From positions 1 through 64,000 of the forward strand of contig NZ_CADFEJ010000028.1 in NCBI RefSeq assembly GCF_902833055.1: 64,000 bases of DNA, read 5' to 3'. The first letter of the stretch is position 1. Each line of letters starts with the position of its first letter. The stretch is from Burkholderia territorii (GTDB lineage: Bacteria; Pseudomonadota; Gammaproteobacteria; Burkholderiales; Burkholderiaceae). Below the pieces are notes generated by a model. That model searched no databases and was not told the origin of the DNA. It was given only the letters and a program-made list of their open reading frames with translations. Positions 42,021 to 50,911 of this stretch are shown piece after piece. The position numbers were made by a program, and so were the translations under genes.

Positions 42021-42369
42021 AGGGCGGGGCGTTTTCACGTCGCGCTGCGGTTACGCTCCGCTCCCGAGCGCGGCCAGCTACACGGCGGGGTCTGTTCGCA
42101 TCCGGCCGATTGCGCTTGAATCACGCACGCGGCCGGCCAGACGGCGGGGGATGTTCGCATCCGCGCCCGGTTGCAGCAGGCTCGCCGCGGCCCCGCCTGC
42201 GGGCGAGGCTTTTTCGCATCCGGCGCCGGTCACGCTTGAATCACGCGCGCAGCCAGCCGGTGACTCTATTGGTATCCGCGCCCGGTTGCGCCCGGCTGAC
42301 CTCGCCCCACCAGACGGCGAGGCTGTTTCGCATCCGGGACCGGTCACGCCTGGATCACGCACGCGGCCA
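42021..42369. repeat. Degenerate tandem repeat block, about six units of 51-63 bp
   Basis: Six imperfect copies lie head to tail at 42021-42080, 42082-42140, 42141-42199, 42200-42262, 42263-42313 and 42314-42369. The best-kept parts are ACGGCGRGG, TTCGCATCCG, CCGGTCACGC and TTGAATCACGCACGCGGCC. The last unit contains the final codons and stop (42355-42357) of the minus-strand MFS gene, so the array looks like repeated duplication of that gene's 3' end plus downstream sequence. The fourth unit boundary contains a hairpin CTCGCC/GGCGAG followed by five Ts. Confidence 0.75.
42180..42216 (+). terminator. Possible terminator within the repeat block
   Basis: GCTCGCC near 42180-42186 can pair with GGGCGAGGC at about 42201-42209, followed by TTTTT. 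It would end plus-strand transcripts from the LysE gene, though it is 230 bases after the stop. Confidence 0.35.
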
Positions 42370-43632
42370 AGCGGCGGCGCCGGCCCGGCGGCTGGCCGAC
42401 AAGCCGAACGCGGTGGCCGCGCCCGCGAACGCGAAGCCGACGCCGCACACGGCACGCCACCCGCCCCACGCCCATGCGCTGCCCGCGAGCGCCGCGCCCA
42501 GTGCGCCGCCGACGAAGAACAAGCCGACGAACAGCCCGTTCAGACGTCCGCGCGCGGCCGGGTTCAGCAGATTGATTTCCCGGCGGCCGATCGTCTGGTC
42601 GACGATCACGCCCGCGTCCAGCAGCGCAGCGCCGCCGGCGAGAAGCGCCAGCGCAACGTCGCGGTGCGCATGCGCATCGAAACCGAACCAGCCGGCGCCG
42701 GCGATGCCGAGCACGGTGAGCGCGGCGAGCATCGTCACGTGCGCGATGCGCTGCGCGGCCGGGCCGTGGCCGCGATCGCCCGCGCGGCCGGCGAGCGGCG
42801 TGACGATCGCACCGCTCGCGCCGGCGAACGCGAACAGCGCGACGCCGTGCAGATCGAGGCCGAACGGCGGCTGTGCGAGCCGCAGCCCGATGGCGGTCCA
42901 GAACGCACTGAATGCGGCCATCGCGAGCGCCGCCGACAGCGCATGTCGGCGCAGCACCGGTTCGTCGGCGAGCAGGCGGCCCATCGACGCGAGCAGCGCG
43001 CGATAGCCGGCCGACGTCGGCGGCACGCGCGGCGGCAGGCGCAGCGCGAGCACCGCCGCGATCGCCGCGTTCGCGAGCGCGGCCAGCGCGTAGAACGCGC
43101 GCCAGCCGGCCGTGCCGGCGATCAGGCTGGCGAGCGGCCGCGACAGCAGGATGCCGAGCATCAATCCGCTCATCACGTTGCCGACCGCTCGCCCGCGCTG
43201 CGCTTCGGGCGCCATCGACGCAGCCATCGGCACCAGCATCTGGATCACGCTCGACGCGGCGCCCGCGGCCAGCGTCGCGAGCAGGAAGACGGTGCCGGAG
43301 CGCGTGAACGCGGGCAGCGCAAGCGCGGCCGCGCACGCGACGAGCGTCACGACGATCAGGCGGCGGTTCTCGAGCAGGTCGACGAGCGGCACCAGCAGCA
43401 CGAGGCCCGCTGCATACCCGAGCTGCGGCAGCATCGCGACGAGGCCCGCGAGGCCCGGCGGCAACCGCAGATCGGCGCTGATCGGGCCGGTCAGCGGCTG
43501 CGCGGCGAACAGGTCCATCACGATCACGCCGACGGTGGCGGCGAAGAAGAGCGTCATGCCCGCGCTGAGCGCGGGCGGTGCGCCGAGCACGGGGCGCTCG
43601 GCGGCGGGGCAGGAATGTGCAGGGCAATTCAT
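42355..43632 (-). CDS. MFS transporter
   Basis: A 425-residue major facilitator carrier with 12 predicted helices, of the YgaY/EmrD-like drug-exporter type (AAQPLTGPISADLRLPPGLAGLVAMLPQLGYAAGLVLLVPLVD; RGRAVGNVMSGLMLGILLSRPLASLIAG). ATG at 43632. It is divergent from a LysR gene 99 bases away, which probably regulates it. The last six codons and stop lie within the degenerate repeat block, whose other copies lie downstream. Confidence 0.92.
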   Translation of the reverse strand: MNCPAHSCPAAERPVLGAPPALSAGMTLFFAATVGVIVMDLFAAQPLTGPISADLRLPPGLAGLVAMLPQLGYAAGLVLLVPLVDLLENRRLIVVTLVACAAALALPAFTRSGTVFLLATLAAGAASSVIQMLVPMAASMAPEAQRGRAVGNVMSGLMLGILLSRPLASLIAGTAGWRAFYALAALANAAIAAVLALRLPPRVPPTSAGYRALLASMGRLLADEPVLRRHALSAALAMAAFSAFWTAIGLRLAQPPFGLDLHGVALFAFAGASGAIVTPLAGRAGDRGHGPAAQRIAHVTMLAALTVLGIAGAGWFGFDAHAHRDVALALLAGGAALLDAGVIVDQTIGRREINLLNPAARGRLNGLFVGLFFVGGALGAALAGSAWAWGGWRAVCGVGFAFAGAATAFGLSASRRAGAAAWPRA

Positions 43633-43731
43633 CGTCGGAAGCCTGGATGTCGAACGAAGGAATCCCCATCGTAGGTGTGCGATGTTTATGCGACAATTGA
43701 AATATGTCTAACATGATTATGCGAGATTGCT

Positions 43732-44652
43732 TTGAATACGCGTGATCTCCAGGCGTTCGTCGCGGTGGTCGACAGCGGCTCGATGGTCGCGGCCGCCGCG
43801 AAACTTCATCTGACGCAGCCTGGCCTGACGCGCCGCGTGCAGAACCTCGAAACGCTGCTCGGCATGCCGCTGCTCGACCGGCAGAGCAAGCCGCTGAAGC
43901 CGACGGCTGCCGGGCGCGACGTCTACGCGCTCGCGCGCAACGTGCTGGTCGCGGTCGACGAGTTGATGGCGGCAGGCGCGCCCGACAGCGAGCCCTCGGG
44001 CGAACTGCGGATCGGCGTGCCGCCGTTCCTGTCCGAGCTGGCGCTCGAGCGGCCGATCGACAGGTTGCGTGACGCCTTTCCGCGGCTGACGCTGCGTGTG
44101 ACGGCCGGCTGGTCGCCGGCGCTCGTGCAGGGCATCGAGCGCGGCGCGCTCGACGTCGCGACGGTCATGGTCCCGGCCAGCGCGGCGCTGCCCGACACGC
44201 TCACGGCCACGCTGCTCGGCACGCAGCCGACGGTGCTCGTCGCGGCGCGCGACTTTCCGCTACCGGACGGGCCGCTGACGCTCGACGTGTTGTCGGGTTT
44301 TCCGTGGGTGCTGAGCCAGGACGGCTGCGGGATGCGCTCGGCGCTGAGCCGCGCGCTCGGCGCGGCCGGCCTGCCGTTCGACGTCGCGGTCGAGGCGTTC
44401 GGCTCGGAATTGCAGCTGTCGCTCGTCGCGCGCGGCGCAGGCATCGGCATCGCGCCGCCGAATGCGCTTGCGCGCAGCGCGCATCGCGATGCGTTGAGGG
44501 TGGTGGAAACGGCGGGGCTCGAGACGCGGATCAACGTGTGGATCGTGCACGGCACGCTGCCGGGCCGCCTGACGCGGCCGGTCGCACTGCTGCGCGATGC
44601 GCTGGGAGAGGTCCTCGACCGCGAGAACGTGCGGGGGTCGGATGACGACTAG
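43732..44652 (+). CDS. LysR family transcriptional regulator
   Basis: A 306-residue LysR-type regulator. The helix-turn-helix is at 1-60 (SMVAAAAKLHLTQPGLTRRVQNLETLLGMPLLDR) and the effector domain follows (CGMRSALSRAL, GAGIGIAPP). A TTG at 43732 is the start. Divergent from the MFS gene; the 99-base spacer is AT-rich and has TTATGCGA repeated at about 43686 and 43718, possible half-sites. Transcription ends at the terminator 119 bases after the stop. Confidence 0.93.
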   Translation: MNTRDLQAFVAVVDSGSMVAAAAKLHLTQPGLTRRVQNLETLLGMPLLDRQSKPLKPTAAGRDVYALARNVLVAVDELMAAGAPDSEPSGELRIGVPPFLSELALERPIDRLRDAFPRLTLRVTAGWSPALVQGIERGALDVATVMVPASAALPDTLTATLLGTQPTVLVAARDFPLPDGPLTLDVLSGFPWVLSQDGCGMRSALSRALGAAGLPFDVAVEAFGSELQLSLVARGAGIGIAPPNALARSAHRDALRVVETAGLETRINVWIVHGTLPGRLTRPVALLRDALGEVLDRENVRGSDDD

Positions 44653-44770
44653 CGCTCTAGAGTGCGCATTCGAGGGAAAATCCTGATTTTCTCTACGGAA
44701 ATGTTGCAATGCGGAAACCGATTCGCTATAGTTACACCTGTCTCCTCCATGTCTCCTCTGATATGGATTC

Positions 44771-44798
44771 AGCCCGCCACTTAGGCGGGCTTTTTTTT
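44771..44798 (+). terminator. Rho-independent terminator after the LysR gene
   Basis: 8-bp stem (44771-44778 with 44784-44791), loop ACTTA and a run of eight Ts. Directed by its T-run to plus-strand transcripts. Confidence 0.92.
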
Positions 44799-44862
44799 GC
44801 CCGCGTTTTCTGCACGGGCTATCCGTTCATCCACTTCCGTCCTGCGTCCTCCGTCGCCGGCG

Positions 44863-45696
44863 TCAGAACTTGTAGGTCATCCCGACGTAGCTGATGATCG
44901 GGTCGGCCTTCAGCTCGGACTTCGACTCGGCGAGCACCGTGCCGTCCGCCGCCTTGATCGTCACCGTGGACGTCGTCTTCAGCGGAATGTAGGTCACCGA
45001 CGCCACCAGCCCGAAATGCTCGGTCATGTTGTACTGCAGGCCTGCGTTGAACACCGGCTGCCATGACGACGACGCCTTCGCTTCCACCGATGTCGTGCCC
45101 GGCTTGCCCGCGCCGGCCGCGAGAATCGCGCCGAGGTTGTCCTGCGTCTGCTTGATGAAGTTCGTGTTGAGCTGCAGGTCGCTGAACCAGTTGTACGACA
45201 CGCCAAGACCGAGGAACGGCCGGAACTTCGCATTCGCCGCTCCGAAGTAGTACTGAAGGATCGCCGCCGGGCTCCACTGCCGCACGCTCTTCACGATCGG
45301 GTTCACCGACGCGAGGCCGATGTTCTGCGTGCCCAGCGCGCCGGCCGGGCCGGGCGGCTTGATCGTGCCCTGGCCCGACACCTTGAACACCGGCGGCACG
45401 CCGGCCACCGACGTGACCGCGATGTGATCGGTCAGGAAGTGGCTGACCGTCAGGCCGACGGTATCCGCGCCGCTGGTGTGCAGCCCGGTGCCCGGCGACG
45501 TGAACGACGGCGGCAGCCGCAGCGGCGTGTTGATCGGCGTCGGCGCGACGTTGGTCGTCATCGGCGTGCTGCTTTGCTGCGGCATCACGTGGAACCAGCC
45601 CAGCGTGACGACGTTGCTGCCGGCGCTTTGCGCGTGGGCCGCAAGCGGCGCCAGGGCGGCGGCGCCGGCCGCCGCGCAAAGAAGGGTCTTCTTCAT
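44863..45696 (-). CDS. OmpW family outer-membrane beta-barrel protein
   Basis: A 277-residue OmpW/AlkL-type protein. A signal peptide ends near residue 23 (PLAAHAQS); the barrel contains the family features: early strand NVVTLGWFHVMPQQSS, GLTVSHFLTDHIAVTSVAGVP, PAAILQYYFG, FRPFLGLGVSYNWF and a C-terminal phenylalanine in ISYVGMTYKF required for barrel insertion. OmpW proteins form small hydrophobic channels. ATG at 45696. It is 16 bases behind a DUF2957 lipoprotein gene, making an envelope operon. Confidence 0.93.
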   Translation of the reverse strand: MKKTLLCAAAGAAALAPLAAHAQSAGSNVVTLGWFHVMPQQSSTPMTTNVAPTPINTPLRLPPSFTSPGTGLHTSGADTVGLTVSHFLTDHIAVTSVAGVPPVFKVSGQGTIKPPGPAGALGTQNIGLASVNPIVKSVRQWSPAAILQYYFGAANAKFRPFLGLGVSYNWFSDLQLNTNFIKQTQDNLGAILAAGAGKPGTTSVEAKASSSWQPVFNAGLQYNMTEHFGLVASVTYIPLKTTSTVTIKAADGTVLAESKSELKADPIISYVGMTYKF

Positions 45697-45712
45697 CACG
45701 GCCTGCCTCCGC

Positions 45713-46954
45713 TTACTGGACGAACGCGCCGATCGTGAAATACGGCGTCGAACCCGCGTTGTCGAGGAAACCGAACACGCCACCCGTGAAGATGAACTTG
45801 CCGGTCGGCGACGTGCTGCCCGAGCCCGTATGGATCGTCGTGACCGTGCCCGGCACCTTCTGCGTGTAGTCCAGATCGAGCGCGGTCGCGAGCGACGCCT
45901 GCGACGGCTGGAACGGATCGAGCAGCGTGGCCTGGTTGTTGATCAGCGCGGTGGTGCGATAGTCGAACTGGCTGTCGACCCCGATGTATTCGCCGTTCTG
46001 CGAGCCGGCCGCGATGGCCGTCTGCGGCGCGAGGATCGAGATGCTCGATTCGTCGTCGGCGGTCAGGCCCGGCACGCCGTTGCTGTCGGGCGTCGGGTTC
46101 GGGTTCGCGACCCCGGTGCGCACGAGGATCGGCACCAGCTGGTTGCGCAGCTTGCCGACGATCATGAAGCCCTTGCCCTGCGGCGTCGCCGACAGCGTCG
46201 GCTTCAACTGGCTCGCGTAGTTGTTCGACTGGAACGCGCCGCTGCCGTCGGCCGACTGCACGAAGTTCGTGCCCTGCTGCGCGCACGCGCCGCCGGCGAA
46301 CTGGCCGGTCGTGTCGCACTTGGTCCACGTGCCGTCCGCGTTGATCGTCACCTTGGCGTCGATCGATGCCGGCGCGAATTTCTGCGACGGCACTTCACCG
46401 AAGCCGATATGGCTGTACGTGCCCGCGACCTTCGTGATGTCGGTTTCGATCGACGAGAAGCCGATGAACGGGTAGTACGGGAATTTCGTGTCGGGCACCG
46501 CGGCCTGGCCGAGCACGCCGTCGAACTGGATCTCCTTGCCGGGAATCGTGCCGCCCGCGACGCCGAAGCCGACGAAGATGCGCGCCGGACGCGACGCGTC
46601 GAGGCTCGCGCCGTTCAGCCGGAATGCGCACTGGTTCAGCTTGTTGGTCGGCAGCAGCGTTTCCTGCGTGAGCGTGCCGCTGTCGACGGTGCCCGCGCGG
46701 GTCGGCGTGACGGTGCCGGTCTTTTGCGGAACCGCCGATTCGACATAGGTCACCTGCCAGGTCATCTTGGTCGTATCGAGCTGGACCTTGGCCAGTTCGC
46801 CGCTGCCCGCGCCGCCGGTAAACACCGTGTTGTAGTCGAGCGTCGCGGGGCAGAGCCGGTCTTCGACGAGCGGGGGCGGATTGTCGCTGCCGCCGCCGCA
46901 TGCGGAAAGAAGGGGGACGGCAAGGGCCGCCGCCAGAACGAGGTTGCGCTTCAT
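45713..46954 (-). CDS. DUF2957 domain lipoprotein
   Basis: A 413-residue lipoprotein: lipobox LLSAC with Cys19, then a glycine-rich start and a DUF2957 domain through the rest. Shared landmarks with its upstream paralog are LCPAT, GGAGSGE, TGTVTPTRAGT, VAGGTIPG, YPFIGFSS, LVPILVRTG and ADDESSISIL, and the terminal STPYFTIGA. DUF2957 proteins are known mainly from Burkholderia-type genomes and have no assigned function. GGAGGAG lies upstream of the ATG at 46954. Together with the paralog and OmpW it forms an apparent three-gene operon. Confidence 0.9.
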   Translation of the reverse strand: MKRNLVLAAALAVPLLSACGGGSDNPPPLVEDRLCPATLDYNTVFTGGAGSGELAKVQLDTTKMTWQVTYVESAVPQKTGTVTPTRAGTVDSGTLTQETLLPTNKLNQCAFRLNGASLDASRPARIFVGFGVAGGTIPGKEIQFDGVLGQAAVPDTKFPYYPFIGFSSIETDITKVAGTYSHIGFGEVPSQKFAPASIDAKVTINADGTWTKCDTTGQFAGGACAQQGTNFVQSADGSGAFQSNNYASQLKPTLSATPQGKGFMIVGKLRNQLVPILVRTGVANPNPTPDSNGVPGLTADDESSISILAPQTAIAAGSQNGEYIGVDSQFDYRTTALINNQATLLDPFQPSQASLATALDLDYTQKVPGTVTTIHTGSGSTSPTGKFIFTGGVFGFLDNAGSTPYFTIGAFVQ

Positions 46955-47109
46955 GTTGCTCCTCCAGTTTTGTCTTGTCGGGCGGCCGGCTCCCTGTCGG
47001 CCGCTTCTGTTGCTTGTGCTCGTGCTGCGTGCGCCGTGCCGGGCGCCGTCGTTTCGTGCCTTCCCTGCATTACGCGGCGGCGCACCGGCCGCCGCCGCGT
47101 CCCCGATCG

Positions 47110-48519
47110 TTACTTGCTGATCTGCGCGCCCACGCCGAAGTACGGCGTCGACGACGTGCTCGAGTTCGCCGACGTCGGCGTGACGCCGCCGTTCACCGTG
47201 CCCTGGATCAGCGCCGCGTACAGGCCGCCCGTCGCGATGACCACGCCCGATGCGGCCGTGCCGCTCTTCGGAATCGTCGTCGTGTTCAGCAGGCCCGGCG
47301 TCGTCTGACCGTAGTCGAGCGTGAAGCCGTCTTCCTCCGCCTGCGTGGTCGGGTTGATGAACGACGCGTTGCTGCCGCGGATCAGCGCTGCCGTGTACTT
47401 GAAGTTCGAATCCGCGCCCGCGTAGCCGCCGTCGATCGCGCCCGACTGGATCACGCTCGCCGCGCCGAGCACCGCGATGCCCGATTCGTCGTCGACCTGC
47501 GCATCGGTGTGCAGCGGCGGCGTGCCGAGGTTCACGTTGCCCGTGCGCACGATCACCGGCACGGTCGCGCCGTTGAGCTGGCCGATCACCATGTGCGCGG
47601 TGGCCGACTTGCCGGTCGCGCCGACGATCGGCAACTGCGTCTGCGGCAGCGTCTGCGGCGCCTTCGCGCTGTTGAGGTAGCCGCCGGTCGCGTTCACCGT
47701 CCACGGATCGCCGGTCGTCTGGCAGCCGCCGGCATTCGTCGACGTGCATGCGCCGTTCGCGTCGAACGTCTCGCTCGAATTCGTGCCCTTCGTCGCGTAG
47801 TTGCCCGACGGCACGAGGTGGTAGATCAGCGCGTTGTACGTGCCCGGCAGCTTCGTGAGGTCGGTCGTCGTGTTCGCGAAGCCGAGGAACGGATAGAAGT
47901 CGAAGTGACGGTTCGGCACCTGGCCGACGTTCTGGATCACGCCGGGGATGATCGTCAGCCCGTCGTACTGAACCGTCGCGCCGGGGATGCCGCCGCCCGC
48001 GACGCCCATGCCGACCAGCAGCATCGGCGGGTTCGCCTGGTTGAAGTCGGCGGCCGTCGAGTAGGTCGAGCCGTTCGATGCCGTGCCCGAACCCGGCGTG
48101 AGCACGAACGCGCAGCGCGTCTGCTCCGCGGTCGGCAGCGTGCCGGTCGGCGGGTGAACGACCTTGCCGGTGATCGTGGTGCCGGCGCGGCTCGGCGTGA
48201 CCGTGCCGGTCGCGAGCGGAATCGGCGACTCGAGCCACTTGAGCGTGTACGTCATCGCGACCGCGTCGATGTTGACGCTCACGATCTCGCCGCTGCCGGC
48301 GCCGCCGAGGTAGGTGCTCTTCACGATGTCGGCGTCGGCCGGGCAGAGCGCGCCGTTGATCGGCTGCGACGGCGGCGGCCCTTGCGTGCCGCAGCTCGAT
48401 CCGGAACATTGAGGGGCTTCGATCGGCGCGGGCGCGCCGCCGTCTCCCCCACCACAGGCAATCAGGAAAGGGGCGATGGCAAAGGCCGTTGCCACCCCCT
48501 TCGATAAGGCGTGCGACAT
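47110..48519 (-). CDS. DUF2957 domain lipoprotein (paralog)
   Basis: A 469-residue lipoprotein with lipobox LIAC (Cys22) and a proline-rich linker, followed by a DUF2957 domain parallel to the neighbouring gene: LCPADADIV, GGAGSGEI, TGTVTPSRAGT, VAGGGIPG, YPFLGFAN, TVPVIVRTG, VDDESGIAVLG and STPYFGVGA. About 155 bases separate it from the next gene, with a new ribosome site but no terminator seen. Tandem duplication with divergence is the likely origin. Function unknown. Confidence 0.9.
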   Translation of the reverse strand: MSHALSKGVATAFAIAPFLIACGGGDGGAPAPIEAPQCSGSSCGTQGPPPSQPINGALCPADADIVKSTYLGGAGSGEIVSVNIDAVAMTYTLKWLESPIPLATGTVTPSRAGTTITGKVVHPPTGTLPTAEQTRCAFVLTPGSGTASNGSTYSTAADFNQANPPMLLVGMGVAGGGIPGATVQYDGLTIIPGVIQNVGQVPNRHFDFYPFLGFANTTTDLTKLPGTYNALIYHLVPSGNYATKGTNSSETFDANGACTSTNAGGCQTTGDPWTVNATGGYLNSAKAPQTLPQTQLPIVGATGKSATAHMVIGQLNGATVPVIVRTGNVNLGTPPLHTDAQVDDESGIAVLGAASVIQSGAIDGGYAGADSNFKYTAALIRGSNASFINPTTQAEEDGFTLDYGQTTPGLLNTTTIPKSGTAASGVVIATGGLYAALIQGTVNGGVTPTSANSSTSSTPYFGVGAQISK

Positions 48520-48945
48520 GCCGCTGTCTCCAATCGTTTAATTGTGCGAGCTAATGTGGCCGTCTGGATTTTTGCTGTCAATTGATGAACTCGTCTAAAA
48601 AAGACGATTGAAACAACGCGCACGCGATGAATCCTTGCAGGATACGGATTTCAGTAAGAATTAAAACGCGCGGAGGCTCCTGGAGTGCTGCCGAAGTGGC
48701 GCGTCTGCCACGCACGGGCGGCTCTGCAGGCCTTCCCGCGTATAACGGCAGCGTTTAAAGCGGCGGTATCCGGTTTATCCCTATTCGGGATTGACTGGAT
48801 AAGGGGAGGGAAATTAATTTGCCGGTAATCGCGCAATGGAAAGCTTGTAAATATTTGTAAATGCGTAAACCGGATTTTATATATTGCCTGATATGGGTAA
48901 ATAAAAAGCCGGCCAGCGGCCGGCTTGCATCCGATGCGAGAAGGA
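48520..48945. other. AT-rich intergenic region upstream of the DUF2957/OmpW operon
   Basis: This 426-base gap serves as the promoter region of the minus-strand operon. A TTGACA-type -35 lies on the minus strand at 48576-48581, but the -10 at 17 bases (CACATT, 48553-48558) is poor. A GTCT/AGAC hairpin with a loop of As (48594-48606) is also present. The right end contains the argC terminator. The 48800-48900 part is markedly AT-rich. Confidence 0.4.
48901..48926 (-). terminator. Rho-independent terminator after argC
   Basis: 9-bp stem (48906-48914 with 48918-48926), three-base loop, and on the minus strand a TTTTTAT tail. It begins 20 bases after the argC stop. Confidence 0.92.
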
Positions 48946-49896
48946 TCAGCGCTTGAGGCCGGTATCTTCGGCCGCGCCGATGTTGATGTTCATGCACTGG
49001 ATCGCGGCGCCCGATGCACCCTTGCCCAGGTTGTCGAGGCGCGCGACCGTGACGAAGCGCTCTTCGTTGCCGAACACGAACAGGTCGACGCGGTTCGTGT
49101 CGTTGTTCGCCTGCACGTCGAAGAACCCGCTGTCGAGGTTCGCCTCCGCGTTGAACGGCGCGACGCGCACGAACGGCTCGTCCGCGTAGTACTCGGCGAA
49201 CACGCGCTGCACGTCCTGCGGCGTCGCGCGTTTCGCGAGCTGTTCGGGCGAGAAGTAGGTCGTCACCGCCAGACCCTTCAGGAACGGGCCGACGATCGGC
49301 GTGAAGATCGGGGCATGCGCGAGGCCGGTGTGCGCGGCCATTTCCGGCAGATGCTTGTGGGCGAGGGCGAGCGCGTACGGACGCGGGCTCGCGAGCTTGC
49401 CGCCCGGCGCCGCGCTTTCGTATTCGGCGATCATCGACTTGCCGCCGCCGCTGTAGCCGGTGATCGAGTAGCTGTGCGCGGAGAAGGTCGGCGCGACGAT
49501 GCCGGCATCCACCAGCGGACGCATCGCGAGCACGAACGCCGACGCATGGCAGCCGGGCACGGCGATGCGCTTCGATGTGCGAATCTTCTCGCGCTGCGCG
49601 CGGGTCAGTTCCGGCAGGCCGTATGCCCAGTCGGCATTCGTGCGGAACGCGGTGCTTGCGTCGATCAGCGTCGTGTCCGGATTCTCGACCAGCGATGCCG
49701 ATTCGCGCGATGCGACGTCCGGCAGGCACAGGAACGTGACGTCCGATGCGTTGATCAGGCGGCGGCGCTCGTCGACGTCCTTGCGCTTCGCTTCATCGAT
49801 GCGCAGGATCTCGATGTCGTTGCGCGCCGACAGGTATTCGAAGATCTTGAGGCCGGTCGTACCTTCCTGGCCGTCGACAAAAACTTTGGTGCTCAT
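48946..49896 (-). CDS. argC: N-acetyl-gamma-glutamyl-phosphate reductase (type 2)
   Basis: A 316-residue NADPH-dependent enzyme of arginine biosynthesis, converting N-acetylglutamyl phosphate to the semialdehyde. It belongs to the short ArgC type (about 313 residues): DGQEGTTGLKIFEYL at the N-terminus, CLPDVASRES, and the catalytic cysteine in AVPGCHASAF; the HLPEM and PFVRV motifs follow. ATG at 49896 matches the family start, with a weak GAGA site. No other arginine gene is adjacent. Confidence 0.95.
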   Translation of the reverse strand: MSTKVFVDGQEGTTGLKIFEYLSARNDIEILRIDEAKRKDVDERRRLINASDVTFLCLPDVASRESASLVENPDTTLIDASTAFRTNADWAYGLPELTRAQREKIRTSKRIAVPGCHASAFVLAMRPLVDAGIVAPTFSAHSYSITGYSGGGKSMIAEYESAAPGGKLASPRPYALALAHKHLPEMAAHTGLAHAPIFTPIVGPFLKGLAVTTYFSPEQLAKRATPQDVQRVFAEYYADEPFVRVAPFNAEANLDSGFFDVQANNDTNRVDLFVFGNEERFVTVARLDNLGKGASGAAIQCMNINIGAAEDTGLKR

Positions 49897-49984
49897 TTCG
49901 TTCTCGCTGAATGACACGGGAGCCGCGGCGCCCTGAAACCGCCATTTTAAGACGTCATCCGGCGGCCCTGCACCGCGCGGGGCG

Positions 49985-50010
49985 AAAAAAGACGGCCCGC
50001 GGGCCGTCTT
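49985..50010 (-). terminator. Rho-independent terminator after the flavodoxin-fold gene
   Basis: A 22-base perfect palindrome (49989-50010) with a run of six Ts on the minus strand (49985-49990). It lies about 75 bases after the stop of the gene at 50083-50655. Confidence 0.85.
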
Positions 50011-50082
50011 GTGTCCCTTTGATGCGAGCCGGCACCGCATCGCCGCGCGACCGGCGGCGAGCGGGCGGGCTCGCGGGCACGT

Positions 50083-50655
50083 TCATCGGCCGCCGGCCAG
50101 CCAGCGGGCGGTCGCCTCGGCGACGCGCCGGCCGAACGCCTTCGCGGTCTCGAGGTCGCCGGGCAGCGGGCCCTCGTCGGGCGTCGCATCCGCCGGCGAC
50201 TGCGCGAGCAGGCCCGTGAAGCCGCCGACGTAGTTGATGTCGTTGCGCGTGGCCGCCTTCGAGTTGGCCGGCATCATGCCCGTGCCGACCCACACCATCC
50301 CATGTTGCATCGCCAGCGTGACGAAATACTGAATCGTCGAGAACTTGTCGCCGTTCATCGTCGCGGAGTTCGTGAAACCCGCGGCGATCTTGTCCTTCCA
50401 TTTCTGCGTGAACCACGGTTTCGACGTGGCGTCGGCGAACTGCTTGAACTGCGCGGACGGGCCGCCCATGTAGGTCGGCGCGCCGAAGACGATCGCGTCC
50501 GCCGCGTCGAGCGCGGCCCAGCCTGCGTCGTCCAGTTCGCCGACGGCGATCAGGCGTGCGGTGGCACCGGCGTCCTGCGCGCCGGTATGGACGGCCTCGG
50601 CGAGTTTCTGCGTGTGACCGTAGCCGCTGTGATAGACGATGACGATATTCGACAT
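50083..50655 (-). CDS. Flavodoxin-fold NAD(P)H:quinone oxidoreductase (WrbA-like)
   Basis: A 190-residue flavoprotein of the NADPH-dependent FMN reductase/WrbA group. The FMN-phosphate loop YHSGYGHTQKLAEAV is at residues 8-22, the isoalloxazine contact FGAPTYMGGPSAQFKQF lies near 58-74, and the C-terminal loop has EGPLPGDLETAKAFGRR. It reduces quinones or flavins, protecting from redox cycling. Somewhat shorter and different from E. coli WrbA, so I do not give that name. ATG at 50655 with GGAGAACG upstream. Confidence 0.9.
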   Translation of the reverse strand: MSNIVIVYHSGYGHTQKLAEAVHTGAQDAGATARLIAVGELDDAGWAALDAADAIVFGAPTYMGGPSAQFKQFADATSKPWFTQKWKDKIAAGFTNSATMNGDKFSTIQYFVTLAMQHGMVWVGTGMMPANSKAATRNDINYVGGFTGLLAQSPADATPDEGPLPGDLETAKAFGRRVAEATARWLAGGR

Positions 50656-50853
50656 GAAGCGTTCTCCGGAAGAGGACGACACGGCGGGCGCCGCGGCCTG
50701 CCGCGTCACGCGCCGCGGTCGGGCGGCGCGACGGATGCGCGGCGGGATGCCGCGACCGGTGCCGCCGAGTCTAGCAAGCCGAAATGACGGGAGAAAAGCA
50801 TGCAGGCAGCTCGCGCAAACTCGCGCGCGGGCGATCACGGCACGCAGGCACGC

Positions 50854-50889
50854 GCAACGGGAGCAATGGGAGCAACGGCAGCAACGGGG
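50854..50889. repeat. 9-bp tandem repeat (GCAAYGGGA), four units
   Basis: Four consecutive copies at 50854-50862, 50863-50871, 50872-50880 and 50881-50889 of a GCAAYGGSR unit, lying just beyond the stop of the PEBP gene. Intergenic, multiple of three bases. Confidence 0.7.
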
Positions 50890-50911
50890 GCTGGCGGCAG
50901 CGCATGAGCGC

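Noticed and set aside
41952..42354. Coding sequence in the region after the LysE gene
   Set aside because: Open frames there arise from the repeat units and have no family similarity or ribosome site.
42021..42369. CRISPR array
   Set aside because: The units vary in length and sequence, there are no constant repeats with unique spacers and no cas genes nearby.
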